DNA of 64,000 nucleotides, taken from the NCBI RefSeq assembly GCF_016798245.1, contig NZ_JAEUZA010000006.1, positions 1 to 64,000 on the forward strand. The letters run 5' to 3'. The translations under genes and the position numbers were made by a program. This document shows positions 1 to 8,143 of the stretch, piece after piece. Source of the DNA: Alkalicoccobacillus gibsonii. GTDB lineage: Bacteria > Bacillota > Bacilli > Bacillales > Bacillaceae_D. Below the pieces are notes generated by a model. The model was given only the letters and a program-made list of their open reading frames with translations, had not been told where the DNA came from and did not search any database. Within the stretch, counting starts at the first letter, position 1, and each line of letters starts with the position of its first letter.

Positions 1-452
1 TTGGGTTCTTGGTTTGTCTGCTGTTCTTCTTAGTGACACTCCGAACGTTCTTTCTAAAATGAAAAATGTTCATTTTTTCCTTATGTCAGTGGAGGTTCTT
101 GATTGGGAGGATGTTCTTCTTGGTTCCTACTGCGCGTGGCTTGGTATAAGACTCTTTCTTCTTGGTATCGAGGGGTGGGTCTTAATTTAGGTACCTCACT
201 TCTTGCTATCGGCCCTCTCTTCTTGGTGAGACCCCCGCTTTTTCTTGGTAGATTCAGCGTTCTTCTTGGTAAGGGGCTTGGGTTCTTGGTTTGTCTGCCG
301 TTCTTCTTGGATTTACCCCTAACGTTCATCTAAAATGAAAAATGTTCATTTTTTTCCTTAAGTCAGTGGAGGCTCTTGGTTTGGAGAGATTCTTCTTGGT
401 TTCTACTGCGTGGGGCTTGAGTATTGAACAGGCCATCTTGGTACCCCACTCT
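1..452. repeat. non-coding tandem repeat, period about 277 bp, rich in TTCTTGGT
   Basis: Two imperfect copies of a roughly 170-bp sequence begin at about 1 and 278. Both contain the stretch GGGTTCTTGGTTTGTCTGC, then an inverted repeat (AAAATGAA, 5-nt loop, TTCATTTT, near 56 and 332), then CAGTGGAGG and a TACTGCG block. The octamer TTCTTGGT or a one-base variant recurs about a dozen times at irregular spacing. The 277-bp period is not a multiple of three and no frame is kept between copies, so I treat it as non-coding. The left copy may continue beyond the window. I do not recognise the family. Confidence 0.7.
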
Positions 453-480
453 TTCTTCTTCACACACTTCCCAAAACAGA

Positions 481-523
481 AAAAAACACTCCACTCTTCC
501 TTAATTGGAAGAGTGGAGTGTTT
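481..523 (-). terminator. intrinsic terminator after tRNA-Arg
   Basis: A 17-bp perfect stem (AAACACTCCACTCTTCC) with a 6-nt loop is followed on the minus strand by a run of T. It lies 7 nt beyond the 3' end of the tRNA-Arg gene. Confidence 0.85.
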
Positions 524-529
524 GTTGTA

Positions 530-601
530 CGCGCCTAGTAGGACTCGAACCTACAACGCAAGAATCGGAATCTTGAATGATATCCCTTTCACCATAGGCG
601 C
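530..601 (-). tRNA. tRNA-Arg (anticodon CCG)
   Basis: The minus strand folds as a 72-nt tRNA. The acceptor stem is GCGCCTA/TAGGCGC with discriminator G, the T-arm is GTAGG-TTCGAGT-CCTAC, and the anticodon stem CAAGA/TCTTG encloses loop TTCCGAT, so the anticodon is CCG and it reads CGG. The terminal CCA is not encoded. It is a single gene with its own terminator. Confidence 0.93.
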
Positions 602-636
602 ATGGTAGTTTTTGCGACATGAATAAGTATAGCTTA

Positions 637-668
637 AAGGGAGGATTCAGTCAATGGTTTCCTCCCTT
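637..668 (-). terminator. probable terminator after the 119-aa gene
   Basis: A 9-bp stem AAGGGAGGA/TCCTCCCTT follows the stop codon of the minus-strand gene at 676. The loop is about 14 nt and the T-run is short (TTT), so the terminator is only moderately convincing. Confidence 0.5.
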
Positions 669-675
669 CTCAATA

Positions 676-1035
676 TTACGAGTGTTGCTTTTCGCCTTCT
701 GCAAACATTTCGCTAAAGCGTTCGTTGATGTCGTCTTCTGTGTAACCAGCTGTACCTAGACGCGCACCAAAGTTCTTTGCCCACAGTTGAAGTCTGCTAG
801 CCATTTTAGCATATTTCTTGGACTCACTGCCTTTTGTATCGTTCGCGCGACCTTCTGCATTTGAAATAACGTTTTCTACAACAAAAAGAACTTTCCAGAG
901 AGATTCTTCCTCTAGTTCGTTTCCTTCAGTCGCGAGACGATCTAAGACTTTCTTGTAGAAATCTTGAAATTCCTTAAATGAAATTTCTTCGTCCATATTT
1001 AAATACACTTGAATTTGATCATATAAATCCTGCAT
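676..1035 (-). CDS. unknown small acidic protein (119 aa)
   Basis: I do not recognise this protein. It is 119 residues long, soluble and predicted mainly helical, with no signal peptide or membrane segment. The first 60 residues are strongly acidic (MDEEISFKEFQDFYKK, then ELEEESLW); the middle holds a basic stretch (KGSESKKYAKMASRLQLWAK). There are no cysteines or obvious catalytic motifs. It starts at ATG behind an AAAGGAG ribosome site and is a single-gene unit: a hairpin follows it, and the brxB terminator lies upstream. The codon use looks like its neighbours, so a real gene is likely, but no function can be assigned. Confidence 0.7.
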   Translation of the reverse strand: MQDLYDQIQVYLNMDEEISFKEFQDFYKKVLDRLATEGNELEEESLWKVLFVVENVISNAEGRANDTKGSESKKYAKMASRLQLWAKNFGARLGTAGYTEDDINERFSEMFAEGEKQHS

Positions 1036-1120
1036 GTTTGACTACACTCCTTTAATTCTATCGGGCTTATTATAGCATATTTTATAACTCATGGTCAGTC
1101 TACCATAAATCATTCAAAAG

Positions 1121-1150
1121 AAAGGCAGTGAACAGTTGTTGTCCACCGCC
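1121..1150 (-). terminator. terminator after brxB
   Basis: An 11-bp stem with one mismatch (GGCGGTGGACA against TGTTCACTGCC) and a 5-nt loop is followed by TTTCTTTTG on the minus strand. It sits just past the brxB stop codon. Confidence 0.7.
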
Positions 1151-1161
1151 TCTAATGTTTG

Positions 1162-1596
1162 TTAGTTTGTTGTTTTGCAGTATTCATCAAAGGCTTTTTC
1201 AAGCTTTTGTACTACTTGAATGGGTTCGTGACCTTCAATTTCATGACGCTCCACCATCATTTGAATCTCACCATCTTTAAGTAATGCAAAAGATGGAGAA
1301 GACGGAGCATAGCCTTTGAAGTATTCACGTGCTTTTGCTGTTGCTTCTTTATCCTGGCCTGCAAAAACCGTTAGAAAACGGTCAGGTCTTGTTTCGTAGT
1401 TTTTCATGTAAGCAGCTGTAGGTCTTGCGATACCTCCTGCACAGCCACATACGGAGTTCACCATGACAAGCGCTGTTCCTTTTTCTTGTAGAGCTGTATC
1501 TACATCCTCAGGAGTCGTAAGCTCTTTGTAACCTGATTCAACCATTTCTTGTCTAGCACCTTGTACTACATCATTAATAAAGAAATTAAAATCCAT
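1162..1596 (-). CDS. brxB: bacilliredoxin BrxB (YqiW family)
   Basis: This is a thioredoxin-fold bacilliredoxin that removes bacillithiol from S-bacillithiolated proteins in the cytosol. The family signature is the CGC active site at about residue 50 (NSVCGCAGG). Later come the conserved APSSPSFAL segment (the cis-proline region of the fold) and an IEGHEP motif. The length of 144 residues is normal for the family. The ATG is preceded by AAGGAGAGAG. In Bacillus this gene typically lies just beyond bkdB, as here; an 80-bp gap separates it from bkdB. BrxA is the close paralogue, and I chose BrxB from gene position as well as sequence. Confidence 0.88.
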   Translation of the reverse strand: MDFNFFINDVVQGARQEMVESGYKELTTPEDVDTALQEKGTALVMVNSVCGCAGGIARPTAAYMKNYETRPDRFLTVFAGQDKEATAKAREYFKGYAPSSPSFALLKDGEIQMMVERHEIEGHEPIQVVQKLEKAFDEYCKTTN

Positions 1597-1677
1597 GTGT
1601 GCTCTCTCCTTTTTGCCCTGCTTTGACTATTATTTTACATGGTCATACGGCAAAAACCAATAGAAATGCTTGAAGTC

Positions 1678-2937
1678 TTAGATTGATCCCTCTGAGAACT
1701 GTTCAAGCTTTCTCTTAATAGAAGCTAAGAATTGTCCGCAGACTAATCCATCTAGGATTCGGTGATCAAGGGACAGACAAAGGTTCACCATATGACGGAT
1801 CGCAATGGAGTCTCCCTCAGGCTGCTCAATAACAACAGGGCGCTTCACAATCGATTCAATTGAAAGGATAGCTGCTTGTGGATAGTTAATAATAGGTGCC
1901 GATTGAATCGAACCAAAAGACCCCGTATTGTTAATCGTAAACGTTCCACCTTGAGAGTCTGCACTGCTCAACGCGCCTGATCGAACTTTCCCAGCAAGCT
2001 CATGAATGCTCTTAGCAAGTCCTTTAATGGACTTATCGTCCGCACCATGGATAACAGGAACAAATAATGCATCCTCTGTTGACACAGCCATTGACAGATT
2101 GATGTCTTTTTTACGAATGATTTTATCTCCTGCCCAAACGGAGTTTACCTCTGGGAACTCCTTTAGTGCCTCTGTTACAGCTTTCATGAAGAATGGAAGG
2201 AATGTTAGATTGTATCCTTCTCTTTCTTTAAAGGCATCCTTTTTCCTTTGTCTGAATTGAACCAGTCGAGTAACATCTACTTCAATCATCGTCCAAGCAT
2301 GCGGGATTTCGTGCTTACTGCGAACCATATTTGAAGCAATTGCTTTTCGAATACCGGACACAGGGATTTCAATATCTCCAGCTGAGGTTGTCACTTCTTG
2401 AGTGGTTTCAGCCTTTTTCGCTCTTTCTGGAGCTACTGGTGTTTGTTGAACTGGTTCGGTTTGTTGACTTGCTTGCTGTTGTCCACCAGAGGCAATGATT
2501 TTCTCAAGATCTTTTCGAGTGATACGGCCAGACTTGCCCGAACCCTCTACTTGAGATAAATCAATCTCATTTTCTTGAGCGAGCTTAAGGACAGCAGGAG
2601 AATAACGTGTTCGACTAGACGTGTCTTTCTCTTCCGCTTTGGTCTCATCCTGAACAACACTTTTCTCATTTGCAGCATTTGTTTGTTCAACAGAGACTTC
2701 ATCGGTTTCAACTGAACAAATAACCGTGCCCACGCTTACTGTTTCATCCTCTTGGACATGAAGTTCTTTAACCACACCATTATAAGAGGAAGGCACTTCT
2801 GCACTTACCTTATCCGTCATCACTTCTGCAATCGGTTCATACTTTTTGATGGTATCTCCAGGTTGCACTAACCACTTGGTAATTGTTCCTTCTGTTACAC
2901 TTTCACCAAGCTGTGGCATCTTCATTTCTGTTGCCAT
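1678..2937 (-). CDS. bkdB: branched-chain 2-oxoacid dehydrogenase E2, lipoamide acyltransferase
   Basis: This is the E2 core of the branched-chain 2-oxoacid dehydrogenase complex, which moves the acyl group from E1 to CoA. An N-terminal lipoyl domain (about 1-76) carries the lipoylated lysine at position 43 in TDKVSAEVPS. An acidic linker and a peripheral-subunit-binding domain (about 110-150, RYSPAVLKLAQ...GRITRKDL) follow, then a second linker rich in Q, T and P. The C-terminal acyltransferase domain ends with the catalytic motif DHRILDG. The full length of 419 residues matches the family. It is the last gene of the operon, 18 bp after bkdAB. Confidence 0.95.
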   Translation of the reverse strand: MATEMKMPQLGESVTEGTITKWLVQPGDTIKKYEPIAEVMTDKVSAEVPSSYNGVVKELHVQEDETVSVGTVICSVETDEVSVEQTNAANEKSVVQDETKAEEKDTSSRTRYSPAVLKLAQENEIDLSQVEGSGKSGRITRKDLEKIIASGGQQQASQQTEPVQQTPVAPERAKKAETTQEVTTSAGDIEIPVSGIRKAIASNMVRSKHEIPHAWTMIEVDVTRLVQFRQRKKDAFKEREGYNLTFLPFFMKAVTEALKEFPEVNSVWAGDKIIRKKDINLSMAVSTEDALFVPVIHGADDKSIKGLAKSIHELAGKVRSGALSSADSQGGTFTINNTGSFGSIQSAPIINYPQAAILSIESIVKRPVVIEQPEGDSIAIRHMVNLCLSLDHRILDGLVCGQFLASIKRKLEQFSEGSI

Positions 2938-2955
2938 GCGACCAACTCCTTTGCA

Positions 2956-3939
2956 TTAAAACTCAGCAAGCTCTCTCATTGCTTTTTCCACTTTATCTGG
3001 GTTAATCATAAATTCTTTTTCCATGGTTGGAGCATATGGCATAGCCGGTGTGTCTGGTCCAGCTAGACGCTTAATTGGGGCATCTAAATCAAACAGACAG
3101 TTCTCAGCAATGATTGCAGCGACCTCACCAATGATGCTTCCTTCTAAGTTATCTTCTGTTACAAGGAGTACTTTTCCTGTCTTGGAGGCTGCTTCAATAA
3201 TCGCTTCTTTATCCAATGGATAAACAGTACGTAAATCGAGAATATGAGTGGAATAACCATCTTTCTCTAAGCGTTCAGCTGCCTGCATAGCGAAATGAAC
3301 AGCTAGTCCGTACGTAATGACCGTTAAATCTTCTCCTTCACGCTTCACATCCGCTTTTCCGATTGGTAATGTATAGTCTCCCTCAGGAACCTCACCCTTT
3401 ATTAACCGATACGCGCGCTTATGCTCAAAGAACAAGACCGGATCGTTTGAACGAATCGCAGCTTTTAAAAGTCCTTTGGCATCGTATGGTGTAGATGGCA
3501 TGACAATCTTTAAACCTGGTGTACCAGCAAACATTTTCTCTACACTTTGAGAGTGATAGAGCGCTCCGTGAACACCACCACCATATGGGGCACGAATCGT
3601 AATTGGACTTTGCCAATCATTGTTTGAACGATAGCGAATTTTTGCAGCTTCTGAGACAATTTGATTCACAGCAGGCATGATAAAGTCAGCGAACTGAATT
3701 TCAGCAACGGGACGCATCCCGTACATGGCTGCACCAATACCTACACCAACAATTGCTGATTCTGCAAGTGGTGTATCAAGAACTCTGTCCTCGCCGAATT
3801 GTTCGTAAAGTCCAGCTGTTGCTCGGAACACACCGCCACGCGCGCCAACGTCTTCGCCTAACACGAATACTTTTTCATCGCGTTCCATCTCTTCTTTTAA
3901 CGCTTGAGTAATTGATTCAATGTAAGATATGACCGTCAT
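2956..3939 (-). CDS. bkdAB: branched-chain 2-oxoacid dehydrogenase E1 beta
   Basis: This is the beta subunit of the thiamine-diphosphate-dependent E1 enzyme, which decarboxylates 2-oxo acids derived from Leu, Ile and Val. At 327 residues it has the usual length. The pyrimidine-binding domain holds GEDVGARGG and the conserved AEIQFADF segment; the C-terminal half has the transketolase-type LLVTEDNLEGS region. Its ATG overlaps the bkdAA stop codon by four bases (ATGA), which couples production of the two subunits. Products are isobutyryl-, isovaleryl- and 2-methylbutyryl-CoA, primers for branched fatty acids. Confidence 0.95.
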   Translation of the reverse strand: MTVISYIESITQALKEEMERDEKVFVLGEDVGARGGVFRATAGLYEQFGEDRVLDTPLAESAIVGVGIGAAMYGMRPVAEIQFADFIMPAVNQIVSEAAKIRYRSNNDWQSPITIRAPYGGGVHGALYHSQSVEKMFAGTPGLKIVMPSTPYDAKGLLKAAIRSNDPVLFFEHKRAYRLIKGEVPEGDYTLPIGKADVKREGEDLTVITYGLAVHFAMQAAERLEKDGYSTHILDLRTVYPLDKEAIIEAASKTGKVLLVTEDNLEGSIIGEVAAIIAENCLFDLDAPIKRLAGPDTPAMPYAPTMEKEFMINPDKVEKAMRELAEF

Positions 3940-4943
3940 AATGAACCCTCCTGCTCTTCATACACATGTAAATGCAAGCTCTCAGGGTCAGCGTAAGGCG
4001 CCTGTTCTGCATATTCGGTAGCCTCGTCAATGATTTGTGCAATTCGGTCTTCCATTTCTTGTTCAGCCTGCTCTTCAAGCAAGCCTTCCTTAACTAAATA
4101 CTCACGGAATGTAAGAAGCGCATCCTTACTCTTCGCTTCTTCTACTTCTTCTCTTGTTCTGTAAGCACGATCATCATCATCACTTGAGTGAGGTGTTAAA
4201 CGGTACGAAACCGTCTCAATTAATGTAGCACCTTCCCCGCGGCGTCCACGATCTGCGGCTTCTTTAACAGCTGCGTAAACAGCGATCGGATCATTTCCGT
4301 CCACTGTTATACCAGGCATGCCATAACCGATGGCACGATCAGATACACTGGCACATCCTAATTGCTTCTCTACTGGTACAGAGATTGCATATTTGTTATT
4401 TTCACACATCATAATAACCGGAAGCTTATGCACACCTGCAAAGTTTGCTCCTTCGTGGAAATCTCCCTGATTGGAAGACCCTTCTCCAAACGTAGTAAAT
4501 ACAACAAGGTCCTTTTTCTCCATTTTTGCAGCAAGGGCCATTCCGACAGCATGTGGCACCTGTGTTGTGACAGGAGACGATCCAGTTACAATTCGTTTTA
4601 CACGATGCCCGAAATGACCTGGCATTTGACGTCCACCCGAATTCGGATCCTCAGCTTTTGCAAAGGCTGACAGCATCAGTTCTTTTGTTGTCATACCAAA
4701 CGTTAGAACAACGCCTATATCACGATAATATGGTAGGATGTAATCTTTTTGTTGGTCAAGCGCAAATGCAGCTCCTACCTGTGCTGCTTCCTGTCCTTGA
4801 CATGAGATGGTAAATGGAATTTTACCAGCACGATTTAATAGCCAAAGACGCTCATCTAGTCTTCGTGAATGAAGCATATGCTCATACATATCTATAACCG
4901 TTTCATCTGTTAAACCAAGTGAATGGTGTTTATTTGTAATCAT
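3936..4943 (-). CDS. bkdAA: branched-chain 2-oxoacid dehydrogenase E1 alpha
   Basis: This is the E1 alpha subunit, which binds the diphosphate of thiamine diphosphate. The cofactor motif is visible from GEGSSNQGDFHEG to CENNKYA. The loop YRLTPHSSDDDD corresponds to the region phosphorylated in mitochondrial homologues. Its 335 residues are a normal length. The start ATG lies behind a GGAGGAG site. The gene sits between lpdV (23-bp gap) and bkdAB (4-bp overlap), as in the B. subtilis bkd operon. Confidence 0.95.
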   Translation of the reverse strand: MITNKHHSLGLTDETVIDMYEHMLHSRRLDERLWLLNRAGKIPFTISCQGQEAAQVGAAFALDQQKDYILPYYRDIGVVLTFGMTTKELMLSAFAKAEDPNSGGRQMPGHFGHRVKRIVTGSSPVTTQVPHAVGMALAAKMEKKDLVVFTTFGEGSSNQGDFHEGANFAGVHKLPVIMMCENNKYAISVPVEKQLGCASVSDRAIGYGMPGITVDGNDPIAVYAAVKEAADRGRRGEGATLIETVSYRLTPHSSDDDDRAYRTREEVEEAKSKDALLTFREYLVKEGLLEEQAEQEMEDRIAQIIDEATEYAEQAPYADPESLHLHVYEEQEGSL

Positions 4944-4966
4944 AACTCTCCTCCTCTACTTCATTC

Positions 4967-6388
4967 TTATCCATGAATGGCGCGTCCATTTGCCGCAAGG
5001 GCTGCTTCACCGATAACCTCCGACAACGTTGGATGTGGGTGAATCGTATGTGCTACTTCCCAGCTTGCTGCATCAAGAACTTTTGCAATGGCCGCTTCTG
5101 AAATTAAGTCTGTTGCATGCGGTCCGATAATATGAACCCCAATTAAATCATCATTTTCTTTATTTGCGATAAGCTTTACAAAGCCATTTGTCTCACCTTG
5201 AACAAGCGCTTTCCCGATGGCTTGGAAAGAGAACGTCCCCACTTTTAGTGGAAGGTTACGATCTTTTGCCTCTTCTTCTGTCAGTCCAACTGAAGCCATT
5301 TCTGGGAAGCTGTAAATGCAGCTTGGGACGGTTTCATACTGAATCGGTTGAGGATTTGCTCCTACGATGTGCTCGACAGCAAGGATCCCTTCATGTGAGG
5401 CCACATGAGCAAGCTGCATACCGCCAATCACATCTCCAATTGCATAGATGTGTGATTCTTTCGTTTGACCAAATTCATTTACTTGAATAAAGCCATTTTG
5501 TACGTCAATCTCTGTATTGTGTAACCCGATGTCTGACGTATTACCAGCTCGTCCGACACAAACAAGGATTTTTTCTGCTTCGAATGTGAACTCCTCATCA
5601 CCCGCCGCACCTGTCATTTTCACATGATTTTCTTCTTTCAAAAGTTGATCCGTTTGTATATTCACATTGGTTTGAATATGAATGCCTCTAGCTTGAAGCT
5701 GTTTAGCTGCTTCTCTTGCAATGTCAGCATCTTCTGTAGGCAGAATTCGATCTCCGTATTCAACGATTGTGACATCTACACCAAAATCGTTTAACATTGA
5801 TGCCCATTCCACGCCAATAACTCCTCCCCCTATAATAAGCATAGAAGCTGGGAGATACTCGAGTGTAAGGGCATGATCTGATGTGAGTATGTGGGTTCCA
5901 TCAATTTCAAGCCCTGGAAGTGAACGAGGAGTTGAACCTGTTGCAACGATGACATTTTTGCCGATAAGCATTAAGTTCTCATCATTGGCTCTTTCCACTG
6001 AGATGGTTCCAGGAGTTGGTGAGAAGATAGAAGGGCCTAGAATTCGACCCTTTCCTTCATATACATCAATTTTGCCGCGTTCCATTAAATATTTAACGCC
6101 TTTATGGAGCTGATCGACCACTTTTTGTTTTCTTCTTTGTGCAGCTTTAAAGTCAAAGGAGACACCTGTGTTTGTTACTCCAAATTCTTCTGCTCCTTTT
6201 GCGGTTCTAAGAACCTCCGCACTTTTAAGCAGCGCTTTACTTGGAATACATCCCTTATGAAGACACGTTCCACCAATCTTCTCTTGTTCTACGATTGCTG
6301 TTTTGAGCCCTTCTTGAGCTGCTCTAATTGCGGCTACATAGCCGCCTGTTCCACCGCCTAGAATGACTAGATCATAATCTTCCGCCAT
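4967..6388 (-). CDS. lpdV: dihydrolipoamide dehydrogenase E3 of the Bkd complex
   Basis: This is the FAD flavoprotein that reoxidises E2-bound dihydrolipoamide with NAD+. The N-terminal dinucleotide motif GGGTGGYVAA is followed by the redox disulfide GGTCLHKGCIPSK (Cys residues five apart). A second NAD-binding motif is IIGGGVIGVEWA, and the C-terminal dimer-interface motif is HPHPTLSE with the catalytic His-Glu pair. Length is 473. Operon position next to bkdAA makes it the Bkd-specific E3 rather than the pyruvate dehydrogenase paralogue. It follows bcd directly, whereas in B. subtilis buk lies between them. Confidence 0.95.
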   Translation of the reverse strand: MAEDYDLVILGGGTGGYVAAIRAAQEGLKTAIVEQEKIGGTCLHKGCIPSKALLKSAEVLRTAKGAEEFGVTNTGVSFDFKAAQRRKQKVVDQLHKGVKYLMERGKIDVYEGKGRILGPSIFSPTPGTISVERANDENLMLIGKNVIVATGSTPRSLPGLEIDGTHILTSDHALTLEYLPASMLIIGGGVIGVEWASMLNDFGVDVTIVEYGDRILPTEDADIAREAAKQLQARGIHIQTNVNIQTDQLLKEENHVKMTGAAGDEEFTFEAEKILVCVGRAGNTSDIGLHNTEIDVQNGFIQVNEFGQTKESHIYAIGDVIGGMQLAHVASHEGILAVEHIVGANPQPIQYETVPSCIYSFPEMASVGLTEEEAKDRNLPLKVGTFSFQAIGKALVQGETNGFVKLIANKENDDLIGVHIIGPHATDLISEAAIAKVLDAASWEVAHTIHPHPTLSEVIGEAALAANGRAIHG

Positions 6389-6411
6389 GGTGTCTCCTCC
6401 TTTAAAACCTT

Positions 6412-7524
6412 TTACTTTTGCTGTCCAATTCTTGAACGTGATAATAGATGATGTCCATCGCGAACAAACTGTTTACGAGAGCGACGTAAATTCTCAATAC
6501 GCTCCTCAGCCATACGATCCGCAGCAACATTTGTAGATAACCCATCACGTCTGGCAATCTCAAATACTTTCGCCACATTATCGTAAATGCCTTCTACTTT
6601 TTTCATCGCACGATCACGATTATAGCCTTTTAATTCATCAGCTACGTTAATGACACCACCTGCGTTAATGACGTAGTCAGGAGCGTAGGCTATACCCATC
6701 TCTTTTAAACGCTCGCCGTGACGCTCTTCTTTTAATTGATTGTTGGCTGCTCCTGCAATCACAGTTGCTTTAATATGAGCAAGTGTATCGTCATTAATGA
6801 TGGCTCCAAGGGCGTTAGGAGAGAAGATATCGCATGAAACACTATAAATTTCATCTGGTGTGACATATGTCGCACCAAAATCTTCAACTGCACGCTTAGC
6901 AGAAGCCTCATAGATATCCGTTACAATTAGCTCTGCACCTTCTTCATGCAAATACTTGCATAGTTGATAGGATACATTTCCTACACCCTGCACGGCAATC
7001 TTCTTGCCTGCAAGATTCTCACTTCCATACGCAGCTTTTGCCGCAGCTTTCATTCCGACAAATACACCGTATGCTGTAACGGGAGAAGGATTTCCAGATG
7101 CTCCAAAAGCAGGAGAAATTCCTGTTACATAATCCGTTTCCTCGTGGATGATGTCCATATCAGCAACAGTTGTACCAACATCTTCTGCTGTAATATAACG
7201 ACCATTTAATCCTTGTATGTAGCGTCCAAACGCACGAAACATTTCTTCATTTTTATCTTTTCTGGGGTCGCCAATAATAACTGTTTTTCCCCCACCTAAA
7301 TTAAGTCCAGCCGCTGCATTCTTGTATGTCATTCCTCTTGAAAGTCTGAGAGCATCTTCAAATGCTTCCTCTTCACTTGCATAGTTCCACATTCTTGTTC
7401 CACCTAAAGCGGGGCCAAGGGTAGTGTCATGAATAGCAATGATAGCCTTAAGTCCGGATGTTTTATCCTGACAAACAACTACCTGTTCATAATCGTATGT
7501 TTCCATTGTTGAGAAAAGATTCAT
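6412..7524 (-). CDS. bcd: leucine (branched-chain amino acid) dehydrogenase
   Basis: This NAD-dependent enzyme deaminates Leu, Val and Ile to their 2-oxo acids, the substrates of the Bkd complex encoded downstream. The glycine-rich substrate region (LGGTRMW, then GGGKTVI with the catalytic lysine) and the Rossmann motif VQGVGNVS are present. I place the start at the ATG giving [11 protein letters not shown] because an AAAGGAGG site lies 8 nt upstream; an upstream ATG has no such site. This gives 370 residues, typical of the family. It heads the bkd operon. Neither phosphotransbutyrylase (ptb) nor butyrate kinase (buk) is beside it. Confidence 0.94.
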   Translation of the reverse strand: MNLFSTMETYDYEQVVVCQDKTSGLKAIIAIHDTTLGPALGGTRMWNYASEEEAFEDALRLSRGMTYKNAAAGLNLGGGKTVIIGDPRKDKNEEMFRAFGRYIQGLNGRYITAEDVGTTVADMDIIHEETDYVTGISPAFGASGNPSPVTAYGVFVGMKAAAKAAYGSENLAGKKIAVQGVGNVSYQLCKYLHEEGAELIVTDIYEASAKRAVEDFGATYVTPDEIYSVSCDIFSPNALGAIINDDTLAHIKATVIAGAANNQLKEERHGERLKEMGIAYAPDYVINAGGVINVADELKGYNRDRAMKKVEGIYDNVAKVFEIARRDGLSTNVAADRMAEERIENLRRSRKQFVRDGHHLLSRSRIGQQK

Positions 7525-7893
7525 CGCGATTCCTCCTTTAGTCTGTTGGAAGGTCAAAATGGGTGTAGCATGTTCTCTTTGTCTCCATGCTTACTCGCAA
7601 AATGTCTCTCAATTTATAATGAATTATTAGTCTTATATACCGATTCATCATAAAACTCCCATAGCAAAATGCGCCATTCAAGTATATCACGCAGGTTGCC
7701 TAAATCCTATGGCTACGCGATTTCACAGATAATTTGAACATTTATTGAACGGATTATGATCCGTTTTATGACTAGGTCCTAAAACTTACTCTTATATTAT
7801 TACTCAAAATTAAAAATCATGCAACATTCAGGCATATACTTCTTGTCTTTTTTTCGCTACAATATGGAAAGAACGTTTTCAAGGAGGCTTCTT
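7525..7893. promoter_or_regulatory. divergent control region of bcd-bkd and yqzF
   Basis: This 369-bp gene-free stretch separates the two divergent genes. It holds a perfect 7-bp inverted repeat (AACGGAT-TATG-ATCCGTT, 7748-7765). A 15-bp CodY-like sequence, minus-strand AATTATCTGTGAAAT (7720-7734), matches 11 of 15 bases of the CodY consensus. A sigma-54-like GG/GC pair at 7672-7686 has the wrong spacing, and I found no convincing sigma-A promoter for bcd. Functions of these sites are inferred. Confidence 0.4.
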
Positions 7894-8136
7894 ATGGGAC
7901 GATTTGTAGCTTTAGTCATTCTTCTTATTCCTATCTTCTTGGCCGGATTCGGCATTAAGTTGATGAGAGATGCATTTTTTCATATCATTCAACCCCCTTT
8001 CTCATCCATATCCTTACAATTCCTAGCTGGCATTGTGTTATTTTTTATTGGATTTGCATTTATCGGTGGGTTTATCCTTCATCGTGACCGCAAAAATGGC
8101 AAGGTTGCCCCTCGTTTTGCAAAAAAAGAAGGATAG
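7894..8136 (+). CDS. yqzF: YqzF family small membrane protein (DUF2627)
   Basis: This 80-residue protein of unknown function belongs to the DUF2627 family found next to bkd genes in Bacillus. Two hydrophobic segments (about 3-22 and 42-64) are linked by an amphipathic loop, and the C-terminus carries the conserved GGFILHRDRK...PRF signature. I chose the ATG of MGRFVAL because AAGGAGG precedes it by 7 nt; longer in-frame starts upstream have no ribosome site. The gene is divergent from bcd. Confidence 0.85.
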   Translation: MGRFVALVILLIPIFLAGFGIKLMRDAFFHIIQPPFSSISLQFLAGIVLFFIGFAFIGGFILHRDRKNGKVAPRFAKKEG

Positions 8137-8143
8137 GAGTGGG

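Noticed and set aside
81-333. Overlapping short frames in both directions within the left repeat
   Set aside because: The repeat period of 277 bp shifts frame between copies, and neither frame persists across both units.
1-452. CRISPR array
   Set aside because: The octamers are short and irregularly spaced, there are no unique spacers of constant length, and no cas genes are nearby.
7672-7686. Sigma-54 promoter of the bkd operon
   Set aside because: The minus strand has TGGCGC...TTGCT, but the GG and GC elements are 8 rather than 10 bases apart. Sigma-54 spacing is strict, so it should not work.
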